Assembly: GCA_037968895.1 (NCBI GenBank)
Contig: JBBKWJ010000175.1
Location: 1 to 64,000 of the forward strand
Reading direction: 5' to 3'
Source: JBBKWJ01 sp037968895
Lineage (GTDB): Bacteria > Actinomycetota > Acidimicrobiia > Acidimicrobiales > SZUA-35
DNA: 64,000 nucleotides
The position numbers and the translations under genes are program-made. Position 1 is the first letter of the stretch, and the number at the start of each line of letters is the position of its first letter. The notes beneath the pieces were generated by a model, which saw only the letters and a program-made list of their open reading frames with translations, was not told the DNA's origin and ran no database searches. Below, piece after piece: positions 36,065-44,662 of this stretch.

Positions 36065-37099
36065 CTAACCCTGAGCGCCAATCATCTCGATCCAGTGGTC
36101 GATCGCTTCCCATGCGAGATAGAGCATTTCTTCCTGGCCCGCTCCGGTACGCGGGATCTGATCAGAAGGAAGCACGACCCAGTTGATGTGAAGTGTTTTC
36201 GCTTGTGGAATAGCTGACCAAAGGTCGGCAATCGTTGCAATCTCGTCAATGCCGGTGTGAGCGACGAACACCGCATCTGCCGTCGGGCACGCGGCCAGAG
36301 CCGCCTTGGTGCCAGCGGGTCGCGGGGGTAATACATTTCGAAGCTCGGTGGCTCGACGAGCAGCCAGTTCGTAGCCGCCTTCACGAAGGCGGTCGATCGC
36401 ACGAAGCCGACGCTGTTCGCTGAAGTTGCCACCCTCAGGGAAGATCACGAACGCGTCGAGGTTGGTCATGTCAGCCGCAAGCTCAGAGATTGCGATGAGC
36501 GTGTCGTCGGATCTACTGGGGTTTGGGGTGATGAACCGATTCGGCAACCGGTTGAGCATGATGTCGAGCGCCGGGTCGAACTGGAGGAGGTCTTTCGCCA
36601 CAATCCTGGGGCGGCGACCCCGCCACGACATTACCTGATGTAGCAGGAGGAGCGAATCGGCAGGGCCGGCATGGCGACTCATCACGATGAGGGGAACTTC
36701 GGTGGTGTGCTCGAGCCCGTCGTCTGAAGGCAGGTCAGGGCCATCGGCTGCGATCTCTAGCGAAAACAGCCTACGAGCGGCCAGGACGAGCACTCGAACG
36801 GCCTGGCGTAGCATCCAGTAGTGGGCAGCAACGAAGCGTTCGGCCTTAAGTTTCCAGCCGAACCCGCTCACGATCCACAACGCCAGCGAGGCGACGACAA
36901 TCGCCGCCTCTACGAATAGGTAGATCGTCGCGAGTCCGAGTATTCGAACGGCCCGAAGTTTTCCTGGCAGGCGGTAGGAGACGATCAATGCCGCAATGAG
37001 GAGGAGTGGCACGGTGGTTACATAGAAGAACACGGCCACAACTGGAATGGGCCAGAGCAGCAGTCGGCGAACCCAGCGGGGAGGTAGTTTCATTCGCAA
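36065..37099 (-). CDS. Membrane-bound PlsC-type acyltransferase
   Basis: A 344-residue protein with two or three N-terminal helices (residues 12-85) followed by an acyltransferase domain: the catalytic H-x4-D is RHAGPAD near residue 142, and VIFPEGGNFS near 220 is the acceptor-binding motif. Such enzymes acylate lysophosphatidic acid or other lysolipids at the membrane. Its start overlaps the patatin gene by 10 bp, giving a two-gene lipid acylation/deacylation operon. Confidence 0.83.
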   Translation of the reverse strand: MRMKLPPRWVRRLLLWPIPVVAVFFYVTTVPLLLIAALIVSYRLPGKLRAVRILGLATIYLFVEAAIVVASLALWIVSGFGWKLKAERFVAAHYWMLRQAVRVLVLAARRLFSLEIAADGPDLPSDDGLEHTTEVPLIVMSRHAGPADSLLLLHQVMSWRGRRPRIVAKDLLQFDPALDIMLNRLPNRFITPNPSRSDDTLIAISELAADMTNLDAFVIFPEGGNFSEQRRLRAIDRLREGGYELAARRATELRNVLPPRPAGTKAALAACPTADAVFVAHTGIDEIATIADLWSAIPQAKTLHINWVVLPSDQIPRTGAGQEEMLYLAWEAIDHWIEMIGAQG

Positions 37100-37935
37100 T
37101 TCGATTTGAGGTAGTCGGAGGTCGCCACGTATGAGCGAGCAATACGTTCTTCGACCCCGCCTTCTGCTTTTTCGCGGTATTGGCTTAGGTCATTAAATGC
37201 CTTTGGATCGCCAGTCGGTAGCACGTGCACCTCGACGCCATCGGGGAGCGACTGTAGGGCCTCGCTAAATCGATGGCGTCGGGAAATCTCGAACGAGATC
37301 ATCGCTACCTCCCATGGCTTCGAGGGGGCGACGAGCGGTTCCTCGATCCGCCCAACCTGAAGCACATAGATCTTGTTCGCGCCACGATGCACTGCTCGGT
37401 CGAGAGGGATCGACGCGACGAGACCACCGTCAAGGAAGTGCTCGCCGTTTATCTCGACTGGGGGCAGCAGCCCGGGCACCGCGGATGATGCCAGAACCGC
37501 GTCGACTATTGAGCCCTCAGAGAAATACCTAGCCCTCGATTGTTCGATACTTGCGGCGACACACTCGAACGGCACCGCCAGATCCTCAAACCGCTGAACG
37601 GTTAGCGCATCGGTCAGGATTTTGCGCAGAGGCTCGTTGCTGTAGATATGAGTCTTCGTCTGAGCAAGCGTTCGAAGCTGGTCGAACACGGAGCCGCTGA
37701 AGATGCCAGCCCGGTTGAGCGAAGTCCAAAGATTCGTGAGGCGTTCGACCGTTGCGATTGTCGGATCGGTAGCTACAACGGCACCGTTAACTGCGCCGAT
37801 CGACGTGCCGATGATCATGTCTGGACTGACGCCATGCTCGAATAGGGCTTGGAGCATGCCGACCTGATGCGCTCCCAGATGCCCGCCGCCCCCGAGCACG
37901 AACGCTGTGGTATCCGAATCGGTTGGCGAGGTCAT
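37090..37935 (-). CDS. Patatin-like phospholipase
   Basis: A 281-residue patatin-fold lipase. GGGGHLGAHQVGML forms the oxyanion hole, GTSIGAVNG holds the nucleophile Ser near residue 44, and the dyad Asp is in FLDGGL near 168. It probably frees fatty acids from membrane lipids; the downstream acyltransferase may reuse them. Confidence 0.88.
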   Translation of the reverse strand: MTSPTDSDTTAFVLGGGGHLGAHQVGMLQALFEHGVSPDMIIGTSIGAVNGAVVATDPTIATVERLTNLWTSLNRAGIFSGSVFDQLRTLAQTKTHIYSNEPLRKILTDALTVQRFEDLAVPFECVAASIEQSRARYFSEGSIVDAVLASSAVPGLLPPVEINGEHFLDGGLVASIPLDRAVHRGANKIYVLQVGRIEEPLVAPSKPWEVAMISFEISRRHRFSEALQSLPDGVEVHVLPTGDPKAFNDLSQYREKAEGGVEERIARSYVATSDYLKSNCE

Positions 37936-37971
37936 CGTCGAACTCTAACCATCGTGCCGTACCCACCCGCC

Positions 37972-38006
37972 ACGAACGGTCCGGGGTCAGACCCCAGACC
38001 GTTCGT
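37972..38006. repeat. Palindromic element, copy 1 (GGGGTC core)
   Basis: Arms of 17 bases around a single A: ACGAACGGTCCGGGGTC and its complement, with one mismatch. It lies in the 216-bp gap between the divergent patatin and amt genes. Outer arm ACGAAC and centre GTC-A-GAC are shared with copies 2 and 3, while the core is GGGGTC/GACCCC instead of GGTGTC/GACACC. Confidence 0.8.
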
Positions 38007-38049
38007 AGGTCGGGCCGCGACAGGCAGACGTCAGGTGCGGGCAACGTAG

Positions 38050-38076
38050 TTAACACAATGGAAACAATCCGGAAAC
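38050..38076 (+). promoter_or_regulatory. GlnR-like operator upstream of amt
   Basis: TTAAC-N6-GAAAC-N6-GAAAC at 38050, 38061 and 38072, each exactly 11 bp apart. Actinobacterial GlnR binds GTnAC and GAAAC half-sites spaced by six bases. The site is about 75 bp before the ammonium transporter start, where nitrogen-limitation activation would be expected. No in vivo evidence; apart from this site and copy 1 of the palindrome, I see nothing else in the 37936-38151 gap. Confidence 0.5.
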
Positions 38077-38151
38077 ACCGGCGCAAGACCCACCCTGCAT
38101 CCTGTTGCAGCGAACACACGCTTGTGCTCGTCTGCTTTGAAAGGCTGCTCG

Positions 38152-39366
38152 ATGGATTCTGGTTCAATCGCCTGGATATTGGTCTCTGGGGCCATGGTGC
38201 TCTTCATGGTTCCCGGACTCGCTCTGTTCTACGGCGGCATGGCGCGCAGCAAGAACATGCTCAACATGTTGATGATGAACATGGTTTGCCTCGGCATCGT
38301 GCCTGTCGTCTGGGTCATCGCTGGCTACTCGCTCTCGTCGGCTGAGACCTCGCATGGGTGGATCGGCAACTTTGATCACCTCTTCATGGCCGACATCACG
38401 GCGAATCAAGACGGCGGCGAAACCCTGCTTCTCGCCTTCTTCGCGCTGACCTTCGCATCGATCACTCCCGCGTTGATCTCGGGGGCGGTGGCCGACCGGA
38501 TGAAGTTCTCGGCGTGGGTCGCGTTCGTTCCAATCTGGCTCATGGTCGTCTTTGTGCCTGCGTGGGCCTGGGTGTTCGGCCCGAATGGATGGCTCAAGGC
38601 GCGTGGCAGCCTCGACTTTGCGGGCGGAACCGTCGTGCACGTCGCCGCTGGTGCCGCGGCCCTTGCCCTGGCCATCGTGCTTGGCCCTCGCCGGGGATGG
38701 AAGGTCGAGCCGATGCTTCCTCACAGCCTGCCGTTCACCATGCTGGGTGCTGGCATTCTCTGGTTCGGTTGGTTTGGGTTTAACGCAGGCTCCGCCCTGG
38801 CGGCCGACACTGTTGCGATCCAGGCATTCGTCAATACCTTCATCGCAGGTGCGGCCGGAATGTTGTCATGGCTCGTTGTTGAGCACTACAAGGACGGACA
38901 CGCGACCACACTCGGTGGTGCGTCAGGAATCGTTGCCGGGCTCGTCGGAATCACGCCTGGTGCAGGATTCATGGGCGTGTGGGGAGCGATGATGGTCGGC
39001 CTCATCGTTGGCGCTGCATGCGCGCTCGCAGTTCGAATCAAATTCAGGTTTGGCTACGACGATGCACTGGACGTCGTCGGAGTTCACTTTGTCGGCGGAC
39101 TTATTGGCGGCATCCTGATCGGCTTCTTCGCTTCGCCGGACTCGCTTGGTGGTGCCGATTTCGAAGCTGGCCTCTTCGAGGGGGGCGGCATCGGACTGCT
39201 GCTTGAGCAGATCTTTGCCAACGGCGTTGTGATGGTGTTCGCATTTGTTGCGACCTTCGCCATAGCGAAGGGTCTCGATGCCACAATCGGTCTGCGAGTC
39301 GGCATTGACGAGGAGCGGGCTGGCCTCGACACCACGCAGCATGCGGAGACTGCATACAACAGCTAA
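38152..39366 (+). CDS. amt: Ammonium transporter Amt
   Basis: A 404-residue Amt/MEP/Rh channel with 11 hydrophobic helices. MVPGLALFYGGMARSKN is the family start, the twin pore histidines lie in DFAGGTVVHVAAG and ALDVVGVHFVGG, and GWFGFNAGSAL is conserved. ATG38152 has AAAGG upstream; the frame upstream to 38122 does not encode a membrane segment. No glnK follows, which is unusual since most amt genes are paired with a PII gene. Confidence 0.93.
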   Translation: MDSGSIAWILVSGAMVLFMVPGLALFYGGMARSKNMLNMLMMNMVCLGIVPVVWVIAGYSLSSAETSHGWIGNFDHLFMADITANQDGGETLLLAFFALTFASITPALISGAVADRMKFSAWVAFVPIWLMVVFVPAWAWVFGPNGWLKARGSLDFAGGTVVHVAAGAAALALAIVLGPRRGWKVEPMLPHSLPFTMLGAGILWFGWFGFNAGSALAADTVAIQAFVNTFIAGAAGMLSWLVVEHYKDGHATTLGGASGIVAGLVGITPGAGFMGVWGAMMVGLIVGAACALAVRIKFRFGYDDALDVVGVHFVGGLIGGILIGFFASPDSLGGADFEAGLFEGGGIGLLLEQIFANGVVMVFAFVATFAIAKGLDATIGLRVGIDEERAGLDTTQHAETAYNS

Positions 39367-39386
39367 CGAGCCGCCATACTGGTTCG

Positions 39387-40883
39387 GTGAGCGAATCTCT
39401 CAGCAAACTAGATCCCGGTCAGCCAATTTTGTTCGGAGGCAACCGCGTTGTCCGAGTGAGCGACGCTCTCGCGGCTGAGTTCATCGACGGCGATCAACTG
39501 CTAGTTGCTGATGGCGAACTTCTCCATATACCTGCGATCGAGGCAGCTACCGCCGCCGCAGCGGTTGACCGGGCCGTTCGAGCCTTCGCCGAGATGGGCA
39601 CGGTGACCGACGATGCCATCACGCTGTTCTTCGACGAGTTTGCGATGCGGCTCGCCGACGACGTCGCCTTCGCTCCGATTCAGACCGCGAACGATGACGA
39701 CATCGAGAAGGCTCGAGGTCGCGGTAGATCGACAACAAGGCTCGAACTCTCAGACACCATGCGCGCCGACATGATCGCCGGTCTCACCGCCTGGCGCGAT
39801 GCAGCCTCGGCTCGAGACTCGGTCATCGAAACCGTTGAACATGATGGTTGGTCGCTCGAGCAACGGGTCGCAGGGCTTGGGCCGATCGGATTCGTATTTG
39901 AGGGCAGGCCGAATGTCTTCGCCGACGCGTGTGGCGTGCTCCGCAGCGGCAATACTGTTGTGTTCCGCATTGGTTCTGACGCACTCGGCACCGCGAAAGC
40001 GATCGTGAAGCATGCCCTGAATCCAGCGCTCAAGGCTGCGGGCTTACCCGACGGTGCAGCCTCGCTCGTCACGAGCTCGGCGCACGCAGCTGGTTGGGCC
40101 ATGTTTAACGACAATCGGCTCGCCCTTGCGATTGCCCGTGGTAGTGGCAAAGCGGTTGCTCAACTTGGCACGGTAGCTCGGCAGGCTGGTGTGCCGGTTT
40201 CGCTGCACGGAACCGGAGGTGGCTGGATTGTGGCCAGTGCCTCCGCCGACGGTGACCGACTGGAGGCTGTTGTTGCGGCCTCACTCGACCGCAAGGTCTG
40301 CAACACGCTCAACACCATGTGTGTGACCGCCGATGCCGCTGAGCGTCTTATTCCTCGGGTGCTCGCCGGGGTCGGAACCGCGGCAGCAGCTCGTGGCGTG
40401 AATCCTAAGTATCACATCTCGAAGTCGGCGTCAGAGTTTGTGCCAGCCGGCTGGTTCGAGGCGTTAGTTCCCATCCGTCGAGCCGAAGGCGACATCGACG
40501 AACCGGTGGCCGACTCAATAGGTGACGACCAGCTCGGGGTTGAGTGGGAGTGGGAAGAGAGCCCCGAGATCACCCTTGTCGTCGTTGAGTCCATCGGCGA
40601 TGCGGTCGACGCTTTTAACGTGCAGGCGCCTCGCTTTGTGGCATCCCTAGTGTCAGAAGATGCAAGTGAGCAAGAGGCCTTCTGGTCAACGATCGACGCC
40701 CCATTCGTAGGTGATGGCTTCACGCGCTGGGTCGATGGGCAGTACGCGCTCAACCGTCCCGAGCTTGGCCTCAGCAACTGGGAGAACGGTCGGCTTTTCG
40801 CTCGCGGCGGTGTGCTTTCTGGCGACAGCGTCTACACCGTCCGGTCACGAGTTCGCCAAACGGATCCCTCAGTTCACCGCTAG
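39387..40883 (+). CDS. Glutamate-5-semialdehyde dehydrogenase-like protein (ProA family)
   Basis: A 498-residue aldehyde dehydrogenase-fold protein. The N-terminal 85 residues are an added domain not in ProA; residues 85-490 follow ProA: GPIGFVFEGRPNVFADACGVLRSGNTVVFR, RGSGKAVAQLG, VPVSLHGTGGGWIV and the catalytic Cys in RKVCNTLNTMCV. It would reduce gamma-glutamyl phosphate to the semialdehyde in proline synthesis, but the long extension and absence of proB nearby leave room for another acyl-phosphate substrate. Confidence 0.75.
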   Translation: MSESLSKLDPGQPILFGGNRVVRVSDALAAEFIDGDQLLVADGELLHIPAIEAATAAAAVDRAVRAFAEMGTVTDDAITLFFDEFAMRLADDVAFAPIQTANDDDIEKARGRGRSTTRLELSDTMRADMIAGLTAWRDAASARDSVIETVEHDGWSLEQRVAGLGPIGFVFEGRPNVFADACGVLRSGNTVVFRIGSDALGTAKAIVKHALNPALKAAGLPDGAASLVTSSAHAAGWAMFNDNRLALAIARGSGKAVAQLGTVARQAGVPVSLHGTGGGWIVASASADGDRLEAVVAASLDRKVCNTLNTMCVTADAAERLIPRVLAGVGTAAAARGVNPKYHISKSASEFVPAGWFEALVPIRRAEGDIDEPVADSIGDDQLGVEWEWEESPEITLVVVESIGDAVDAFNVQAPRFVASLVSEDASEQEAFWSTIDAPFVGDGFTRWVDGQYALNRPELGLSNWENGRLFARGGVLSGDSVYTVRSRVRQTDPSVHR

Positions 40884-40898
40884 CAAACGCTGGTTGGG

Positions 40899-41534
40899 TT
40901 ACGGGAGAACGGCCACGCCTTCGGCGAGTGTTGTTGGATCCCACGCCGGACGGCCGAAAACCTCGTTCACTTCTCCCCTAAAACTCTCGAGCGGGTCGAT
41001 CGTCTCGTCCGGCTCGAAGCAGTTCTGGTCGAACCGAGCACAGAAGTCGAGGCAGAGGTCGTACCACTTGTGCCCAGCAAATTCGTCTCGGCCGTTGCGG
41101 TCTCCGCTGTAGAAGTGGGCGTAGTAGAAGCTCTGGAACACGCCATGCTGCTGAATGACCCAATGCACCTCTGCTCGAACGTAGGGACGAAGGAGCGCAG
41201 CCGCGAGTTCTGAGTGGTTGTACGGGGCAAGTTCGTCGCCGATGTCATGCACGAGCGCGGCCACGACCCAATCGATGTCGGCGCCGGCCTTTCGCATTCT
41301 TGTCGCCGACTGGAGCGAGTGTTCAAGACGGCTGATCTGGTAGCCACCCATCGAACCGTCGAGACGACCAAGTGTGTCCATCACATGGTTTGGCAGGCTG
41401 GCCGCGTGGGCACGCTCAAATTGGCCGAGGAGCTCGTAGTCATCCGCCGTTCCGTCTTCCATCGCACGGAAACTCACGATGCCGGTTGGCATGTTTCCGT
41501 CGAATGTTTCCCTGACGAGAGCTGGTTCGGTCAT
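40899..41534 (-). CDS. TmpB-like HD-domain diiron oxygenase
   Basis: A 211-residue HD-domain protein. Ligands for a diiron centre: LEH (His72), HD at 96-97 in ALVHDIGDEL, His107, and distal His near VIQQHGVFQ and AHF. It is adjacent to, and overlaps by 4 bp, a gamma-butyrobetaine-hydroxylase-like gene. This pair matches TmpA/TmpB, in which TmpB oxidatively cleaves (1-hydroxy-2-trimethylammonioethyl)phosphonate to glycine betaine and phosphate. The pairing is the main argument; as a lone HD protein it could be a PhnZ or inositol-oxygenase relative. Confidence 0.7.
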   Translation of the reverse strand: MTEPALVRETFDGNMPTGIVSFRAMEDGTADDYELLGQFERAHAASLPNHVMDTLGRLDGSMGGYQISRLEHSLQSATRMRKAGADIDWVVAALVHDIGDELAPYNHSELAAALLRPYVRAEVHWVIQQHGVFQSFYYAHFYSGDRNGRDEFAGHKWYDLCLDFCARFDQNCFEPDETIDPLESFRGEVNEVFGRPAWDPTTLAEGVAVLP

Positions 41535-42670
41535 AGTTCTTCCCCGGATATGTCAAGGCCGAGCTGGTTCCGGCGATACGCCAGACGGTACAACGTGTCG
41601 ATCCGCTCATGATCGATGTAGCAGCCCTCCAAGTGGCGAGGACCGGTGTTGGCATCGAAGGCCGTTCGACCGTGCAGCAGTCGATGGTTATCCATGATCA
41701 GCACTTCGCCCGCTTCCAAGCGGAAGGTCAACTCGTTCGTATCGTCTGCGAAGTAGTCACGCAGCCACCGTCGACCGCGATAGAACGCATCGAGTCGAGG
41801 CGGCGCAGCCGACTCAACGTAGTCGAGCCTGGTCGAGTAGCGAAGCTGTTTGAACCGTCCGGCGGCATCAAGGGCGATGATCGGTGCTCGGTCGATCATG
41901 ACTGAGCTTGGCGTGTCGTAGACGAACTCGACTTCGAGTTCTGACAGAGCCGAGAATGCTTCAGGGTCGGCACTGGCGAGAGCAGCCACAGCCGCCGATC
42001 CGTCGACGAGCGTTGAGTCGCCACCGACGGCACCATTGACGATCGCGTGCAACATCTGGATACCGGCGACTGGTTTGCGATACGGCTGGTCGGTGTGGGC
42101 TGCGAGTCGGAGGCCGGTGTAGGCAAGGTCGGTCGGGTTTGGTTTTGACTGGACCTGAAACGTTGTGCCGAAGGCACTTGGAACCAGAAATCCAAAGTGA
42201 TTGGCCACGTCGACAACTGAGCCGACGACGGTGGGCACGTTGGACACCACGATCCAACCGAAGCGGAAGAAGGCGGTGAGTGCATCGAGCATTTCAGGGC
42301 CAGTTTGATCGCTGAGCGTTGACCACGAGAACCGCGAGATTGTCGCATTTGCGGTCGACCAATGTGAGGGAGCCGGTGGGGCATCGGCCCGTTGTTTCCA
42401 TCCAAGCCACATCGCAATCTGGTCGACGGGAAAGTCAGCTTCGCAGCCGTCGGTAAATACGACCTGCAAAACGTCGCCAACGAACGCATGGTGTCTGACA
42501 CCAAAGTGTTCGTTTAAGTCGCATGGGTCGTAGAGACGCTGGCCATTGCTTGGATCGAACGCGCCAACAACGGGTGCTCGCTCGCGGAGCCAGAGCGGAT
42601 GAAGCTGGGTATGCATCGCTCCAACGTGAAAGTCGATGAGTCCACTGGTTCGAGGGTTGGTCAATGTCAC
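41531..42670 (-). CDS. TmpA-like Fe(II)/2-oxoglutarate dioxygenase
   Basis: A 379-residue gamma-butyrobetaine-hydroxylase-like enzyme. The N-terminal domain (residues 12-95, LHPLWLRER... GQRLYDPCDL) is that of GBBH but lacks most of the usual zinc cysteines. The catalytic domain has the iron triad H192-x-D194 in AHTDQPYR and H333 in NHRLLHGRTAF. In the TmpA/TmpB pathway it hydroxylates 2-(trimethylammonio)ethylphosphonate. GTG start at 42670, no clear ribosome-binding site. A palindromic element is embedded at residues 53-64, encoding NEHFGVRHHAFV. The divergent LysR gene probably controls the pair. Confidence 0.75.
   Translation of the reverse strand: MTLTNPRTSGLIDFHVGAMHTQLHPLWLRERAPVVGAFDPSNGQRLYDPCDLNEHFGVRHHAFVGDVLQVVFTDGCEADFPVDQIAMWLGWKQRADAPPAPSHWSTANATISRFSWSTLSDQTGPEMLDALTAFFRFGWIVVSNVPTVVGSVVDVANHFGFLVPSAFGTTFQVQSKPNPTDLAYTGLRLAAHTDQPYRKPVAGIQMLHAIVNGAVGGDSTLVDGSAAVAALASADPEAFSALSELEVEFVYDTPSSVMIDRAPIIALDAAGRFKQLRYSTRLDYVESAAPPRLDAFYRGRRWLRDYFADDTNELTFRLEAGEVLIMDNHRLLHGRTAFDANTGPRHLEGCYIDHERIDTLYRLAYRRNQLGLDISGEEL
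42479..42514. repeat. Palindromic element, copy 2, inside the tmpA reading frame
   Basis: AACGAACGCATGGTGTC / GACACCAAAGTGTTCGTT around a central TGA-like spacer. It aligns to copy 3 (53652-53688) over its whole length with a few substitutions and one base lost in one arm. In the tmpA protein it encodes part of a segment that aligns in length with other GBBH-like N-terminal domains, so the element was tolerated in frame. Confidence 0.7.
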
Positions 42671-42680
42671 GAGAGCTAGT

Positions 42681-42699
42681 TTGACTGATGGTGAATCAA
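42681..42699 (+). promoter_or_regulatory. LysR-type binding site candidate (TTGA-N11-TCAA)
   Basis: TTGA at 42681-42684 and TCAA at 42696-42699 are separated by 11 bases, giving the T-N11-A pattern of LysR operators. It lies in the 81-bp gap between divergent tmpA and the LysR gene, where an autoregulating activator would bind. Confidence 0.5.
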
Positions 42700-42751
42700 T
42701 TGGAAAGAGGCAAAATCGTACCCCTACCCCTCATTCAAGTTATGGTGCCGA

Positions 42752-43675
42752 ATGACGAAACAACGGCCCCGGAAGTTGCTCCAATCGATTCCTCGCCTGC
42801 AACGGCTAGCGGTGTTCGATGCTGCGGCCCGATTGGGCAGCTTCACCGCCGCTGCCGCTGAGCTTGGTATGACCCAACCCGCAGTTACTCGTCACATCAA
42901 AGAACTAGAACGAGACCTTGGCGTGACGCTCTTCCTTCGCAGCGCGAACCGCAGCGAGCTTTCGGAGCTCGGGTGGGCCTTTCGGCACGCGGTCGAGGAG
43001 TCGTTCGCTGTTCTCGAACGATCTATAACCGACCTTGTGGCTACGCCGACGGAGTTTGTCCTCGCGACTCACCCCGGCCTGGCCCAGCATTGGCTTGTGC
43101 CCCGCATCGACCGACTGCAAGCAACACTCGGCGATGTCGACCTGCGGCTCTGGATCTTTGACCGTGATGCGGAACTCGTGCCGAGCGGTTTCGATGCGGC
43201 CATTCGTGTTGGCGACGGCTCATGGAGCGGTATTTCATCGAGGCTGCTGTTTCCCGAGGTCGTAACTCCCGTTGCGTCGCCCGAATTCGCTGCGCAACAC
43301 CAACTAAACGCACAAAGTTCAGCGTCCGATGTGTTCGCGGCGCCATTGCTCCACATGGACCATGGAGACCGCCCGTGGATGTCGTGGGGCGCGTGGCTCG
43401 ATTGGTTCGACATCGAATTGCCGCGCCGGGCGACCCGAGTGCTTTACAACAACTATCCGGTCGTAATCCAGGAAGCGCTCGCCGGTCGGGGCGTCGCACT
43501 CGGTTGGAGTCATCTTGTAGATGAATTGCTCGAGAGCGGGCTCCTTGTCCCTGTTGGTCCGACAGTTGAGGTTGAGGGGATTGGCTATTACCTATGTTGG
43601 CCGAACTCTCGCCCTCACGGAGTCGTTCCGCTACTCACAGACTGGCTTGTCGCGGAGTTCGGAGAAGATTCGTAG
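42752..43675 (+). CDS. LysR-family transcriptional regulator
   Basis: A 307-residue protein. Helix-turn-helix at residues 15-75 (RLAVFDAAARLGSFTAAAAELGMTQPAVTRHIKELER in parts), then a periplasmic-binding-protein-like effector domain. The LysR GcvA-type N-terminus LLQSIPRLQRLAVFDAAARLGSF is clear. Divergence from tmpA-tmpB implies it senses a phosphonate or pathway product, as for TmpR-like regulators (inference). Confidence 0.88.
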   Translation: MTKQRPRKLLQSIPRLQRLAVFDAAARLGSFTAAAAELGMTQPAVTRHIKELERDLGVTLFLRSANRSELSELGWAFRHAVEESFAVLERSITDLVATPTEFVLATHPGLAQHWLVPRIDRLQATLGDVDLRLWIFDRDAELVPSGFDAAIRVGDGSWSGISSRLLFPEVVTPVASPEFAAQHQLNAQSSASDVFAAPLLHMDHGDRPWMSWGAWLDWFDIELPRRATRVLYNNYPVVIQEALAGRGVALGWSHLVDELLESGLLVPVGPTVEVEGIGYYLCWPNSRPHGVVPLLTDWLVAEFGEDS

Positions 43676-43684
43676 GCTCCACGG

Positions 43685-44224
43685 ATGACTTCGATTCTGA
43701 TCTTCTCCGGTAGCGCCCGCCAAGGTTCGCTCAACACTGCGCTTGTCCGTTCTGCGGGGGACATTGCTGAGGCGGCTGGTGCAACCGTCGATGAGGTGAA
43801 TCTCGCAGCTATGGCCCTTCCGATTTTCGATGGCGACTGGGAGACAATTCACGGCGTTCCCGTTGCCGCCTCCGAATTGGCGACCCGTGTCCAGGCCGCC
43901 GATGCGGTGCTCATCGGTTCGCCCGAATACAACGGCGGCCCAACCGCGATGCTCAAGAATGCAATCGACTGGGTCACTCGTGTCGACAAGACAGCGTTTC
44001 AGGGCCGGAAGATCGGCCTACTCGCAGCCACGCCAGGACAGAAGGGTGGTCAACACGGTCTCGGCGTTGTCGAGAGCATCTTCACCTGGATGCAGTGTGA
44101 CGTGCACGAAACTTTCTCGCTCCCAAAGGCGCACGAGGCGGTCGTCGAAGGCTCCGTCGCCGACGACGAGCACGAACGTCTTACGACGTGGGTCGACCAC
44201 CTCATGCAGTCGCTCAAGCCCTAG
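43685..44224 (+). CDS. NAD(P)H-dependent FMN reductase
   Basis: A 179-residue flavodoxin-fold protein of the NADPH-dependent FMN reductase family: FSGSARQGSLNTAL binds the FMN phosphate and GSPEYNGGPTAMLKNAIDW is the family hallmark. It follows the LysR gene by 9 bp and may supply reduced flavin, or act as a quinone reductase. No partner monooxygenase is adjacent. Confidence 0.85.
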   Translation: MTSILIFSGSARQGSLNTALVRSAGDIAEAAGATVDEVNLAAMALPIFDGDWETIHGVPVAASELATRVQAADAVLIGSPEYNGGPTAMLKNAIDWVTRVDKTAFQGRKIGLLAATPGQKGGQHGLGVVESIFTWMQCDVHETFSLPKAHEAVVEGSVADDEHERLTTWVDHLMQSLKP

Positions 44225-44254
44225 CTAGCTCGCCAGCAACTCGAAGTTGACCAA

Positions 44255-44662
44255 CTAGAGATCGAGGAACCGCGCTCGCTCCTCGGTCGTCGGGAGCCGA
44301 CACGCATCCTTCGAGAAACCGAGCCGCAGACGGTGTCGGGCCACCAGTCGGTAGCCAGCGTCTCGCACCACGCGGGGAATGAATCGCAAGTTTGAGCCGA
44401 CACGCCATGGCCAATCGAGATGGCTCGCGATCCGGGCAGTCGAATCGCTCATGCGATAGGCCTTTCCTGCATCGATAAAGACCAGGCTGGTGAGGTCAGT
44501 TGGATCGATGCCGTACGGTTCACAAAGCTCGGCCGCGATTGAACTCTGTAGTGCGGCGAACGAAATGTCGTCAGCCCCGTTGTGGTCAAGTACGAACTGA
44601 ACGGATCGCGTGCAAAGCCCGCATTCGCCGTCGTAGAGCAGGACTGGGCCAAGATCGGTCAT
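44255..44662 (-). CDS. DCC-family thiol-disulfide oxidoreductase (DUF393)
   Basis: A 135-residue small protein of the DUF393/YuxK family. LLYDGECGLCTRSVQFVLDHN carries the CxxC, and the C-terminal helix RLVARHRLRLGFSKDACRLP is typical. Probably redox-active. Start ATG44662 is set by the family start and the 4-bp overlap with the upstream gene; a longer frame to 44698 lies inside that gene. Confidence 0.83.
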   Translation of the reverse strand: MTDLGPVLLYDGECGLCTRSVQFVLDHNGADDISFAALQSSIAAELCEPYGIDPTDLTSLVFIDAGKAYRMSDSTARIASHLDWPWRVGSNLRFIPRVVRDAGYRLVARHRLRLGFSKDACRLPTTEERARFLDL

